This document shows, in pieces, positions 25,407 through 33,967 of a stretch of 64,000 nucleotides of DNA. Source of the DNA: Saprospira grandis. Its GTDB lineage: Bacteria > Bacteroidota > Bacteroidia > Chitinophagales > Saprospiraceae. The notes beneath the pieces were generated by a model. That model was given only the letters and a program-made list of their open reading frames with translations. It made no database searches and had not been told where the DNA came from. Within the stretch, counting starts at the first letter, position 1. Each line of letters opens with the position of its first letter. The stretch covers positions 4,186,551 through 4,250,550 of the forward strand of contig NZ_CP110854.1 in the NCBI RefSeq assembly GCF_027594745.1. The letters run 5' to 3'. Made by a program: the position numbers and the translations under genes.

Positions 25407-27245
25407 TTAGGGAATATATAAGCGAATCGCTCTTTTTTCCAATCGGCCATTATAGCTAATCTCTAAAAGATAATCTCCTGTTTTTAGACCTTGAATATTG
25501 AGCTCCACCTCTTGTTTGCCTGCGCCAAGGGCCATCGTATAACGTCTTTGGCTAATTCTATTTACATCAAAAAGCTCGAAGCGGACTTTTTCTTCGGCTT
25601 GATGCAAAGAAAGAGGAACCGCTAATTTTTTGCGCAACAAATTGACAGACAGAAGCGGGATGCGTTCTTCATTTTCTTGGCTTGCTTTTACCAGCAGTTC
25701 TTGGCGGTCCAATAGTTTTCCATCTTCATCCAAAACCGAAATGCGATAATAAGACTGCTGGCTTAGGGGGCGGTCCTGAATATCGGCAAATTCGTAGTGG
25801 TTGGGCAGTTCTTCTGAAGGGCCAGCCCCTTCCAAATTGGCCAAGGTAGACCAATAAATTTTATTGTGAGAATGCTGAATGAGGAAGCGATAATTTTGCC
25901 CTTCATATTTGCAGGCCCAAAACAGGCGCAGGCGTTGTTGTTCGGCCTTGGCCTTTAGTTCCATTAAAGCAGTTTTGGCCTTATCGGTCGGAGGTTTATA
26001 GCGCAACAAATAATTATTGGCCAAATCAATATGGTCTTCTTGATGGGGTTGCCAAAGCATAATATTTTTGGGCATGCTAAAGCGGCTATCATCACCTAAA
26101 TAACCAATTAGGCTAGCATTATCTGATTTGACGGTGCGAATTTCAATATTTTCTAGGCTCACAAACAACCATTTCACTTGATTGAGTTTGCCTGCGGCTC
26201 TGGTCCAACTTTTTGTGTCATCGGCATTGCGGAGGGGGGCGCCCCAGCCGCCTTCACCAATATAGACCACTCCATTTTTATCATCTCGGATAAAGCCTTC
26301 TTCATGGCCCTCCTCTTGGCTGTAGCGAATGGGCCAAGTATATTTAGAGGTATGCGAATCGCATTCTAGGGCCAATTGCACCCCATAGCGCTCAAACAAA
26401 GGGGCCCAAGCCATGGCCAACTCCTCTTTCTCTGATTTTCGCTTCACATGAGGGCGCATAGGATGATGATATTGGGCAAATCGCCAGCCATGATCCTGAT
26501 GTTCGGCCAAATCCTCGGCCAACCATTCGGCCTGCAAGCCTGCGGCGGGCATCATACTATTTAAGGTATACAAGCGCATGAGATTGCCGCCCAAACTCAG
26601 TGCATAATAAGCCTTAGGATTGGGCAAATCAAACAACTTATATAAGGTTTCATTAGAGAGCTCGTGGTTTCCTCTGGCCACCACCATAGCCGTAATGCGG
26701 CCATCGGGCGTAATGGTTTCCTGCCAATCGTCTAGCCAGCCCTGCCATTGTTTGGGCGTACCCAAAGCAGTCATATCTCCAGCAAAAACCACCAAATGCG
26801 GGCGCAAGCGGGCCACCAAGCGGTTCGCATTTTTTCTGGCCGCCTGATAATTTCTAGAATCTCCCCCGGCCACAATAGAGAGCCGTTCTTTGGGGGAATT
26901 GGGCAAAGTTTTAAAGGAATAGCGTTGGCTACAGCCCTCTTCATCGCAAACCACAAAATAGTAATTGGTATTGGGTTGCAAATCGGCCAAACGGGCAAAG
27001 TAGGTCAGCATGCCCTTTACCTTATAGCTCTTTTGGGGAATTTGTTTGAGGGGGTAAGCCTTGGCTTTTTGGCCCAAATCATTGGGGCCATAATAGAGCA
27101 CGGGCGCCTTGCCAGAGGCTTGTTCCCAACCAATACTAATACTTTGGCTGGGGTCTTGGCGCAAAACGGCCCGAAAACGGATGGGCTTGGCCCAAGAAAA
27201 AGAAAAACTGAAGAGAAAAAGGAAAAATAAACAATATCGCATCAT
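25407..27245 (-). CDS. Secreted purple-acid-phosphatase-like metallophosphatase with T9SS tail
   Basis: A calcineurin-like phosphoesterase with a fibronectin-like N-terminal domain. The signal peptide covers residues 1-19 (ending SWAK), the beta domain about 20-115, and the catalytic part about 122-320. Metal-ligand motifs are GGDSR (D129), FAGDMT (D157), RGNHE (N193, H194), QYHHP (H260) and DSHTSKY (H298). It is expected to hydrolyse phosphomonoesters or diesters outside the cytoplasm. The last 80 residues look like a T9SS sorting domain (VRFELFDVNR, then GLKTGDYLLEISYNG). The frame opens at 27497, but the first part is repeat; MMRY at 27245 starts the signal peptide. Confidence 0.87.
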   Translation of the reverse strand: MMRYCLFFLFLFSFSFSWAKPIRFRAVLRQDPSQSISIGWEQASGKAPVLYYGPNDLGQKAKAYPLKQIPQKSYKVKGMLTYFARLADLQPNTNYYFVVCDEEGCSQRYSFKTLPNSPKERLSIVAGGDSRNYQAARKNANRLVARLRPHLVVFAGDMTALGTPKQWQGWLDDWQETITPDGRITAMVVARGNHELSNETLYKLFDLPNPKAYYALSLGGNLMRLYTLNSMMPAAGLQAEWLAEDLAEHQDHGWRFAQYHHPMRPHVKRKSEKEELAMAWAPLFERYGVQLALECDSHTSKYTWPIRYSQEEGHEEGFIRDDKNGVVYIGEGGWGAPLRNADDTKSWTRAAGKLNQVKWLFVSLENIEIRTVKSDNASLIGYLGDDSRFSMPKNIMLWQPHQEDHIDLANNYLLRYKPPTDKAKTALMELKAKAEQQRLRLFWACKYEGQNYRFLIQHSHNKIYWSTLANLEGAGPSEELPNHYEFADIQDRPLSQQSYYRISVLDEDGKLLDRQELLVKASQENEERIPLLSVNLLRKKLAVPLSLHQAEEKVRFELFDVNRISQRRYTMALGAGKQEVELNIQGLKTGDYLLEISYNGRLEKRAIRLYIP

Positions 27246-27277
27246 CTGATTTTTATTGAACGATTTTTTGCGTCTAG

Positions 27278-27420
27278 AGGCGAGCGCAGCGAGCCGGCTT
27301 AGGGATGGAAAGGGGTGGCCGAAGGCCAGACCCAAGTTTTTGAGCGCAGCGAAAAAACTGCAGGGCCGAGCGAGCAGCGAGCCCCGACCCAGCCCGGCCC
27401 GCCAGAGGCGGGCAAGCCCC
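27278..27420 (+). repeat. GC-rich three-hairpin element, copy 11
   Basis: The hairpins are GGCC-gaa-GGCC, AGTTTTT-gagcgcagcg-AAAAACT and CCCGCC-aga-GGCGGG. It has the GGCTTAGGGATGG left edge. Confidence 0.9.
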
Positions 27421-27451
27421 AAAATATGCACAAAGGTAGTCAAAAACGCAT

Positions 27452-27487
27452 AAAAAAACCCAAGTGCTTGAGTTGAGCGCTTGGGTT
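27452..27487 (-). terminator. Minus-strand terminator
   Basis: CCCAAGTGCT-tgagttg-AGCGCTTGGG is a 10-bp stem with one G-T pair. The A-run at 27452-27458 gives a U-run in the minus-strand RNA. It closes the bacilliredoxin gene. Confidence 0.85.
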
Positions 27488-27506
27488 TATCGGGCAAAAA
27501 AAGAGC

Positions 27507-27926
27507 TTAATCGCAAAAGCGTTCGATAGCGGCCTTAAGATTGGCGGCGATCATTTCGGCTGTACTGCCCTCGATATGGTGACGTTCTAGAAAATGGACC
27601 AACTTCCCATCTTTGAAGAGCCCCACAGAAGGCGAAGAGGGAGGATAAGGCAACATAAACTGTCGGGCCGTGTCTACGGCTTCTTTGTGCACACCGGCAA
27701 AAACGGTAACGGCTTCGGTGGGTTGCTTGCTCGCTTGGGCGAGGGCCAACTTTACGCCGGGGCGGGCATTGCCAGCGGCGCAACCACAGACAGAATTGAC
27801 CACGACTAGAGCGGTTCCTGATTTTTGGCCCAAAATGGCCTTTACTTCTTCGGCAGTTTCTAGTCCTTTAAAGCCATGATCGGTAAGATCTTTGGCCATA
27901 GGTGTAGTCAGATGTTCTGGATACAT
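27507..27926 (-). CDS. Bacilliredoxin, BrxA/BrxB (YphP/YqiW) family
   Basis: A small thioredoxin-fold thiol protein. The family removes bacillithiol from S-bacillithiolated proteins in the cytoplasm. The diagnostic CGC motif is at C47-G-C49 (NSVCGCAAGNARP), followed by FAGVHKEAVDTARQF and YPPSSPS, all typical. The best start is the Met at 27926 (MYPEHLTTPM); the frame opens 15 codons earlier at 27971 without family similarity. It lies 75 bp downstream of the S41 protease gene on the same strand and may share its transcript. Confidence 0.92.
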   Translation of the reverse strand: MYPEHLTTPMAKDLTDHGFKGLETAEEVKAILGQKSGTALVVVNSVCGCAAGNARPGVKLALAQASKQPTEAVTVFAGVHKEAVDTARQFMLPYPPSSPSVGLFKDGKLVHFLERHHIEGSTAEMIAANLKAAIERFCD

Positions 27927-28001
27927 ACGATTATTATTTTCGATTGAATAATATTTGATTGGAGAGGGCAAAGATAGAAAAGATGTGCTAAAAATTGCCC
28001 T

Positions 28002-29663
28002 TTATTCTGTTTTCAAACCCTTAACGGCAGCTTGGAGCATGGGATCTTCTTTGGCCATGGCCTTATAAAAATAGGCTTCGCCAAAGAGTTGTTCGGCCAA
28101 ATAGCCTTTGATATAGCGCTTGAGGCTGCTTTGGCTTTTTTGCCAGGCGGCGGCATCAAATTGCAAATCTTTTTGCTCCGTTAGATACTGCTGAAAAGCC
28201 TGCATAAGCTCTTCGGAAGGCTGATAATTTTTGAGGAAACCCTCTGCTTTTTGGCCCTCAAAAGTTTGGAATCGCTGATCGAGATAGCGATAAACAAAGG
28301 CGGGCAAATTGAAGCGGGCATTGACATAAAAATCATTGCGGTTAAGGCTATCGAGAGGCACAAAAATATCGGGGATGATTCCGCCACCGCCATAAACCAA
28401 GCGGCCGCCCGTTGTTTTATAGACCGTAGAGTCTAGCACTTTAATGCTATCTTTTTCATAAAGTTCACCAGATTTTAGGCGGCTTTCAAAATCTTGATCG
28501 TAACCTGCTTCATCGCCTTTTTTGTAGGGGCGTTGAATCAGGCGACCCGAGGGCGTATAATAGCGAGCGACCGTAAGGCGAAGAGCAGATTCATCGCTCA
28601 GGCCGTATTGTTCTTGGACCAAACCCTTACCAAAAGAGCGGCGGCCCACAATAATGCCGCGGTCGTTATCTTGGATAGCGCCCGCCATAATTTCTGAGGC
28701 GGAGGCAGAGCCTTCATCGATCAAAACTGCAACTCGGCCCACCTTAAAAAAGCTGCGGCCAGTAGATTTATATTCTTTGCGTTTGTAGCTACGGCCCTCG
28801 GTATAGACCAAAAGTCGTTTATCCTTAAACAATTGATTGAGGATTTCGGTAGCTTCCTTGAGGTAGCCGCCTGGGTTTTGGCGTAGATCAATAACTAGAT
28901 CTTCCATCCCTTCTTCCTCTACCAAAGGCTCTAGGGCCTCCATAAACTCCTTATAGGTTTTGCTGCTAAAGCGGCTAATTTTGATGTAGCCCGTTTTATC
29001 GTCCCACATAAAACCGGCATCGACACTTTTCACGGGAATCTCGCCTCTTTTGATGGCGATATTTAGGGGGGCGGTTTCTCCTCTTCTCAAGACGCTAATA
29101 TTTACGGTAGAGCCGGCGGGACCTTTAAGGCGCTTGACAATTTCCTCATTGTCCAATTTTTGGCCTGCAAAAAGGCTATCATTTACTCTCAGGAACTTAT
29201 CGCCTACTTTTAGGCCGGCCTGATCGGCGGGGCCATCTTTTAGGACCGTTGTAATAGAAACCGTATCATCGAGCAAGAAAAACTCTACGCCAATGCCTTC
29301 AAAGTTGCCTTCTAGAGATTCGTTGACGGCCTGTAGTTTTTGGCTGGGAATATAATTAGAGTGCGGATCGAGCTGGTCCAAAATCGCTTTAATGGCGGCA
29401 TCTTCTAGCTCGCCCAATTCTACGCCCTCCAAATAGCGGGCATCGACAAAGCGGAGCACCTCTTCTACCTTCCCATTAAAGCGGCTAATATCGCCCGAAT
29501 GAGGACTATCGGCATCAAACTGATAACTTGGGCGACTAGGTTGGCGCAAAAGCAGGCCCATAAATAGCCCCAAGGCTAGGCAAATACCAATGAGGGCGGG
29601 CAGCCAGATTTGAACCTTTTGTAGAAAAGAAAGAGGACCGTTGGAAGGAGCGTGCTGAGACAT
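28002..29663 (-). CDS. S41 family C-terminal processing peptidase
   Basis: A periplasmic tail-specific protease (CtpA/Prc group). An N-terminal membrane anchor spans residues 18-39, a PDZ domain about 115-205 (GIGVEFFLLDD, then GPADQAGLKVGDKFLRVN), and the S41 domain about 215-410. By alignment with Prc spacing, the nucleophile is S321 in EGSASASEI and the lysine is K346 in RSFGKG. The C-terminal 150 residues are family-typical. The ATG at 29663 (MSQHAPSNG) is preferred over the frame opening at 29726. It is followed by bacilliredoxin on the same strand. Confidence 0.93.
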   Translation of the reverse strand: MSQHAPSNGPLSFLQKVQIWLPALIGICLALGLFMGLLLRQPSRPSYQFDADSPHSGDISRFNGKVEEVLRFVDARYLEGVELGELEDAAIKAILDQLDPHSNYIPSQKLQAVNESLEGNFEGIGVEFFLLDDTVSITTVLKDGPADQAGLKVGDKFLRVNDSLFAGQKLDNEEIVKRLKGPAGSTVNISVLRRGETAPLNIAIKRGEIPVKSVDAGFMWDDKTGYIKISRFSSKTYKEFMEALEPLVEEEGMEDLVIDLRQNPGGYLKEATEILNQLFKDKRLLVYTEGRSYKRKEYKSTGRSFFKVGRVAVLIDEGSASASEIMAGAIQDNDRGIIVGRRSFGKGLVQEQYGLSDESALRLTVARYYTPSGRLIQRPYKKGDEAGYDQDFESRLKSGELYEKDSIKVLDSTVYKTTGGRLVYGGGGIIPDIFVPLDSLNRNDFYVNARFNLPAFVYRYLDQRFQTFEGQKAEGFLKNYQPSEELMQAFQQYLTEQKDLQFDAAAWQKSQSSLKRYIKGYLAEQLFGEAYFYKAMAKEDPMLQAAVKGLKTE

Positions 29664-29862
29664 AAACGATTTGAGATGAGGGTGGAAAACTAGTTGGGCC
29701 AAAGATGGGGGCGTTTTATAGAACAAGCAGAACTAAAAACAGTTCTTTGGCAACCAAAGCACAAAGAAAATGAAAAAAGCCCTATTTTTTTATGCTAAAA
29801 TTTATAATTTCGGCGGCTTTTCCCCTTTTCCCATTCAAAAACAGCCTTAACCCCTTGAGCCT

Positions 29863-30708
29863 ATGCAGATAATAGCCGATAGTGGATCAACAAAAACAGA
29901 TTGGTATTTTTTGGCCCAAGATGGCCAGTATAAACAGATGCAGGCCATGGGCATGAACCCCGTCAGTTATAGCCAAGCCCAACTAGAACAAAGCCTAGCG
30001 CCCATTGTTTTGGCCCAAAAAGGCCAGCCCATCTCTGCCATTCATTTTTATGGGGCGGGTTGCGGAGCCCATGAAGCCGCTAATAAAATGCAAAAAATTT
30101 TGGGGCAGGCTTTTCCACAAGCCAAAGAAATAGAAGTAAAATCAGACCTTTGGGCTACAGTTAGAGCATTTAATAGGCCGCCAAAGGTTGGTTTTTATTG
30201 TATTTTAGGCACAGGCAGCAATGCCTGCTTTTTTGATGGCGAAACCATCCAACAACTGCGGCCCTCTTTGGGCTATTTGTTGGGAGATGAAGGCAGCGCT
30301 AATGCCCTAGGGAAACAGCTCATTAAAGACTACTTTTATAAAAAGATGCCCGCTGATTTGGCCCAAGCCTTTGCGCAGGACTTCCCCATCCTTCAGGCGC
30401 CCAACTTTATTGCCCAACTCTATGCACAAGAGCGACCCAATGCCTTTTTGGGGCAGTTTTCTCGATTCTTATCCTCATACAGAAGGAATATTTATGTAGA
30501 AAAGACCTTAAATTCTCATTTTTCGGACTTTATCTGCCAGCAGCTACTTATATTTGAGGCCGCAAAAAACGCCCCCCTCTATTTTACAGGCAGTATTGCT
30601 GCGGTTTTTGCAAAGGAACTGCAAGCAGCCCTTGCTGCTGCCCAATTATCCAAAGCCAGCATATTAGCCAATCCACTACCTCAACTTCTCCATTATCATT
30701 TGACCTAA
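29863..30708 (+). CDS. BadF/BadG-type ATPase, N-acetylglucosamine kinase-like
   Basis: An ASKHA-fold sugar kinase of the BadF/BadG/BcrA/BcrD family. The phosphate-1 motif DSGSTKTDWYF starts at residue 6. A second phosphate region FYCILGTGSNACFF lies near 108-121, followed by LGYLLGDEGSANALG at 132-146, the GD-x-GS signature of the GlcNAc-kinase branch. TGSIAAVFA near 243 supplies the adenosine motif. It probably phosphorylates GlcNAc or a related cell-wall sugar in the cytoplasm. An Lrp-type regulator starts 11 bp after the stop, so the two form an operon. Confidence 0.88.
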   Translation: MQIIADSGSTKTDWYFLAQDGQYKQMQAMGMNPVSYSQAQLEQSLAPIVLAQKGQPISAIHFYGAGCGAHEAANKMQKILGQAFPQAKEIEVKSDLWATVRAFNRPPKVGFYCILGTGSNACFFDGETIQQLRPSLGYLLGDEGSANALGKQLIKDYFYKKMPADLAQAFAQDFPILQAPNFIAQLYAQERPNAFLGQFSRFLSSYRRNIYVEKTLNSHFSDFICQQLLIFEAAKNAPLYFTGSIAAVFAKELQAALAAAQLSKASILANPLPQLLHYHLT

Positions 30709-30718
30709 AGTACTACAG

Positions 30719-31201
30719 ATGCAGGGAAAGAAAGAAAACATTGATGAAACGGACCGAAAGATCCTCAACATTTTACTCAAAGACGCCAATACTTCTTATG
30801 TAGATATTGCCAAACGGATACATGTATCTCCGGGCACCGTTCATGTTCGCATGAAGCGCCTGGTCCGTATTGGATTGGTCAAAAAGGCTTTTTTGAATGT
30901 AGACTACAATAAATTGGGCTACGATATTTGTGCTTTCTTAGGCATTCATCTAGAAAACAGCTCTTTTTATAGCCAAGTGGTTGATGCCCTCTACCATATC
31001 CCCGAGGTCGTCAATGCACATTATACCACAGGCAATTACAGCATTTTTGTTCGCATTATCTGTAGAGATACCGAGCATTTGCGAGAGGTCTTACACGAAA
31101 AGATTCAGGAAATAGATGGGGTGCAACGCACCGAAACCTTTATTTCCTTAGAAGAGAGCATCCACCGCACCATTTCCCTAGAAAGCAGGGAGGAGGTTTA
31201 G
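30719..31201 (+). CDS. Lrp/AsnC family transcriptional regulator
   Basis: A leucine-responsive-regulator-type DNA-binding protein. The N-terminal winged HTH is classic (IDETDRKILNILLKDANTSY, then VDIAKRIHVSPGTVHVRMKRL, residues 8-49). The C-terminal RAM ligand-binding domain (about 70-150) has VNAHYTTGNYSIFVRI. It probably acts as an oligomer responding to a small molecule, possibly regulating its own operon with the kinase. The last four bases overlap the stop codon of the convergent thioesterase gene. Confidence 0.94.
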   Translation: MQGKKENIDETDRKILNILLKDANTSYVDIAKRIHVSPGTVHVRMKRLVRIGLVKKAFLNVDYNKLGYDICAFLGIHLENSSFYSQVVDALYHIPEVVNAHYTTGNYSIFVRIICRDTEHLREVLHEKIQEIDGVQRTETFISLEESIHRTISLESREEV

Positions 31202-31689
31202 GCTCCGGTTTGTTCTTTTACATAGGGCGACATTTCTTCCTGAATGCGCTGTCTATGTTCCATAAGGCGCTTGGCATAGTCCTCAAGCGCCTTATCTTTT
31301 TCTGTTTTGGGGGTCCATTTGGGCACCGCTACGGTTTTGCCATTTTCGTCTACGGCCACAAAAATAATAATGCAATGCGTGGTCTTTTTCCAGTCGCCTT
31401 CTCGCAGGTCTCTAGAATAGACATCTACGGCAATATGCATAGAGCTACTGCCCGTATAAATTACCTTGGCCTCTAGACGGACCCTTTGCCCAATCTGAAT
31501 GGGCCGATAAAACTGAATTCCCCCCACATAAACGGTTACACAATAATGCCCGCTCCAACTAGCGGCACAGGCATAACTCACTTGGTCAATCCATTTCATG
31601 ACGGCACCACCATGCACCTTGCCTCCAAAATTTACATCGGTAGGTTCGGCCAAAAAAGTAAAGGTGGTTTTTCTTTCGTTTGTTGGCAT
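31198..31689 (-). CDS. Acyl-CoA thioesterase (hotdog fold, YciA/BACH type)
   Basis: It hydrolyses acyl-CoA to free fatty acid and CoA in the cytoplasm. The hotdog signature is clear: an N-terminal TFLAEPTDVNFGGKVHGGAVMKW with the catalytic-loop asparagine-phenylalanine-glycine and HGG, then the long central helix IDQVSYACAASW, then strands GGIQFYRP and RVRLEAKVIYTGSSSMHI. A C-terminal charged helix follows. It is convergent with the Lrp gene (4-bp overlap). GC-rich copy 12 lies 24 bp before its start. Confidence 0.93.
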   Translation of the reverse strand: MPTNERKTTFTFLAEPTDVNFGGKVHGGAVMKWIDQVSYACAASWSGHYCVTVYVGGIQFYRPIQIGQRVRLEAKVIYTGSSSMHIAVDVYSRDLREGDWKKTTHCIIIFVAVDENGKTVAVPKWTPKTEKDKALEDYAKRLMEHRQRIQEEMSPYVKEQTGA

Positions 31690-31713
31690 ATTTTTCTGTT
31701 CTAAAGATAATTT

Positions 31714-31860
31714 GGGGCTGCCCCTCGCCTATCGGCTCGGGTCGGGCTGTGTCGCAGCTCGCAGGTCTGCTCGGCCCTGCGGGCTTTTTCGCTACGCTTC
31801 AAAAGCCCTGGGTCTGGCCCTTTGGGCCACTGCTATCCATCCCTCAGCCGAATAGCGCCT
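31714..31860 (-). repeat. GC-rich three-hairpin element, copy 12
   Basis: Read on the minus strand, the left hairpin is GGCCC-aaa-GGGCC and the middle one is GGGCTTTT with a 12-base loop and AAAAGCCC. The G-run end faces the thioesterase start. Confidence 0.9.
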
Positions 31861-31882
31861 GGCTGTTGGGCCAAAAAATTAG

Positions 31883-32380
31883 TTAATCGAGCTCGCTCCA
31901 TTCGGTCCCCGGAATCTCTCCGGCAAAAACAAGGCGGTTTTCATGCAACCAAGCCCGAATTTTAAAGCCTTGGCGAGAATCAAAAAGCCATTCGCTGCCG
32001 TTATTACTATTGGGCTGGCCCAAAAGGCGCTCGGCTTCTTCTTTCATATAGTTTTTGTCTTGGTACTCGACCAAAATTTCATAGAGCGGCTGCGGCGAAT
32101 CGCTATCCATATAATAAAAGACTCTTTTGATGCTATCTCGGCCAATTTCTTCATAAAACTCTTTGCGGAAAGAAAGGGCATCTTGCACATAATTGATGGG
32201 CGCCATTTTGGGCCGTTTAGTCTGCAACTCTTTCAAGCTCATATTGAGCACAATATTGCCCAGCTCGGCAGGCAGATAAAAATTGGGCCTTTTTTGCTCT
32301 ACTGTGACCGGCTGGGGCTTTTTGCAAGCCGTAAGGCTAAAGAGCAGAAAGAGAAAGAAAAAAAGGCTGATATTTCGCAT
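31883..32380 (-). CDS. Lipoprotein of unknown function (165 aa)
   Basis: Lipobox LTAC (Cys19) is followed by KKPQPVTVEQKRPNFYLPAELGNI. The middle contains NIVLNMSLKELQTKRPKMAP, the kind of helix seen in small beta-lactamase-inhibitor-like or BamE-like lipoproteins, then alternating strands ending FKIRAWLHENRLVFAGEIPG. I cannot assign a family with confidence. It is monocistronic, and the 230-bp region upstream contains only AT-rich sequence. Confidence 0.8.
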   Translation of the reverse strand: MRNISLFFFLFLLFSLTACKKPQPVTVEQKRPNFYLPAELGNIVLNMSLKELQTKRPKMAPINYVQDALSFRKEFYEEIGRDSIKRVFYYMDSDSPQPLYEILVEYQDKNYMKEEAERLLGQPNSNNGSEWLFDSRQGFKIRAWLHENRLVFAGEIPGTEWSELD

Positions 32381-32607
32381 AACTGGCAGGTTTTATATAA
32401 CAAATGTCACTAATAAGAAAATTGAAAAAAACTATCTTTATTGAGAGCAAAAAAAGATTGTGAAATGCTTATTCCACCCACTATATTTGCCCTTGTCAGG
32501 GGCCGAAAGATAGGGATTTTTGTCGATTGTTTTCACAAGATAAAATAAAAGCTCAGACAAGAAGCGCTAGCCCAAAGCCCAGCTGCAAATGCCCCGAAGG
32601 GGCAAAA

Positions 32608-32752
32608 CGGCCCAGCGCTGCGCAGCCGTGGCCCAAAGGGCCAGACCCAGTTTTTTTGAGCAAAGCGAAAAAAACGCAGGGCCGAGCAGACCTGCGAGCG
32701 GCGAAGCATAGCGGCGGCCGACCTAGGCGAAGCCTAGCCGGCCGCGGGCCCC
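32608..32752 (+). repeat. GC-rich three-hairpin element, copy 13
   Basis: The hairpins are GGCCC-aaa-GGGCC, GTTTTTTT-gagcaaagcg-AAAAAAAC and CTAGGC-gaa-GCCTAG. An extra GCCCC-gaa-GGGGC hairpin stands at 32591-32603. It ends 74 bp before the MbnP-like gene. Confidence 0.9.
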
Positions 32753-32826
32753 AAAAAAAGAAAATTATGGTTCTTCTATAAATATAAAAGCGCCTACATT
32801 TAATCACTTATTTAATTTACCAACTT

Positions 32827-33582
32827 ATGTTTAATCTACTGTCTAAATTTAGCCTAGCAATTGCTGCTTTTGCCTTGGTTTTTTCTATGGGCTCTTGTAA
32901 AAAAGATGAAGAGGATACAGCCACAGATACAGACCTCAGCATGCATTTGCACTACAAAGTAGGTACAGAAGACTTTGCCTACGACCAAGTATATACCATT
33001 GATGGTGTAGCCGTGAAGTTCACTTTGGCCCAGTTCTATGTTTCTGGAATCAATATTATGAATGATGCTGGCGAGATGCACAGCTTTGATGATCTTTTCC
33101 TTTTGGCCAAACCCAGCCAGATGGACTATGCCCTAGGAACTGTACCCGCTAGCTTTGGCGACCACCTACATATGGTTAAATTTAACCTAGGGGTGGACTC
33201 AGTAACCAACGGCCAAACTGAAGCTGATTTTACTAGCCGTGATGCCAATGATCCTTTGGCTGCTCAGAGTCCTCGTATGCACTGGAGCTGGAACTCTGGT
33301 TACATCTTCATGAAGTTTGAGGGAGAAATCGACACGGACGGTGACGGTACTACCGATAGCACTGCATACTGGCATGTTGGAAAAAACAACTTCTTGCGCG
33401 CTGTAGAATTGACTGCCCATGAAGACATGGAAGAAAACCACACCATTAATGTAGCGGTTGACCTTTCTACTATTTTCACCAACACTAACTTGGCTACCGA
33501 CTACCAAACCATGACTATGGACAATATGCCTTTGGCTACTAAAGTGGCTGACAACATGGCTACTGCCTTTGGTGTAGAATAA
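32827..33582 (+). CDS. MbnP-like copper-binding lipoprotein
   Basis: It resembles the MbnP family, extracytoplasmic copper-binding proteins in which a tryptophan is oxidised to kynurenine by the partner MbnH. It has lipobox MGSC (Cys24), a beta-sandwich body starting LSMHLHYKVG, and the family block SPRMHWSWNSGYIFMKFEG at 148-166 with W153 and W155; H183 lies in YWHVGKNNF. Acidic stretches follow the signal peptide and DTDGDGTTDS (169-178) looks like a Ca-binding loop. The MauG-type gene at 33968 supports the assignment. A terminator-like hairpin follows it. Confidence 0.85.
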   Translation: MFNLLSKFSLAIAAFALVFSMGSCKKDEEDTATDTDLSMHLHYKVGTEDFAYDQVYTIDGVAVKFTLAQFYVSGINIMNDAGEMHSFDDLFLLAKPSQMDYALGTVPASFGDHLHMVKFNLGVDSVTNGQTEADFTSRDANDPLAAQSPRMHWSWNSGYIFMKFEGEIDTDGDGTTDSTAYWHVGKNNFLRAVELTAHEDMEENHTINVAVDLSTIFTNTNLATDYQTMTMDNMPLATKVADNMATAFGVE

Positions 33583-33632
33583 TTGGATGCTATTCGTTTG
33601 ATGATAGACTGAGGTTGTACTTTAGTCATCTG

Positions 33633-33666
33633 GCCAGAGCGGGCGTTGGCCTGTTCTGGCTTTTTT
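33633..33666 (+). terminator. Terminator or attenuator inside the mbnP-mbnH cluster
   Basis: A continuous 12-bp stem (GCCAGAGCGGGC, loop GTTG, with two G-T pairs) is followed by TTTTTT. It would make the MbnP-like gene the more abundant transcript, with partial read-through into the next two genes. Confidence 0.7.
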
Positions 33667-33678
33667 AATTTTAGAACT

Positions 33679-33963
33679 ATGACCTATTTATTGTTAGCGC
33701 TTTTTGCTGTTGCCCTTTATGCGGGAACGGCTATTGGAACAAAGATTTTATTTTTGCTTTTAGAGAAAGAAGCCCCCTTGCCGGCCACTTCTTTTTGGCT
33801 GATTCATTTCTTGATGCTCGCCTTTTCTTCTTGGGCCATTTATGCCGTCAATAGTGGGCAATCTTATGAATTGGCCCTAGGATTTTTGGGCCTCTCTATG
33901 GCGGTTTTTATGGGCCAACTGCTCAAAATTCGCCAAATTTTACTTCAACTGGCTAAAAAATAA
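33679..33963 (+). CDS. Small integral membrane protein in the mbnP-mbnH cluster (94 aa)
   Basis: Three hydrophobic helices fill the sequence (about residues 2-27, 38-55 and 63-80) and it ends KIRQILLQLAKK. I do not recognise the family. The ATG at 33679 begins directly with the first helix and is preferred to the frame opening at 33646, which overlaps the terminator hairpin. The MauG-like gene starts four bases after its stop, so they are co-translated. It may help the periplasmic redox pair, but that is inferred from position only. Confidence 0.75.
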   Translation: MTYLLLALFAVALYAGTAIGTKILFLLLEKEAPLPATSFWLIHFLMLAFSSWAIYAVNSGQSYELALGFLGLSMAVFMGQLLKIRQILLQLAKK

Positions 33964-33967
33964 GCCT

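Noticed and set aside
26748..27230. 160-codon open frame on the plus strand
   Set aside because: It is antisense to the metallophosphatase gene and carries no recognisable motif.
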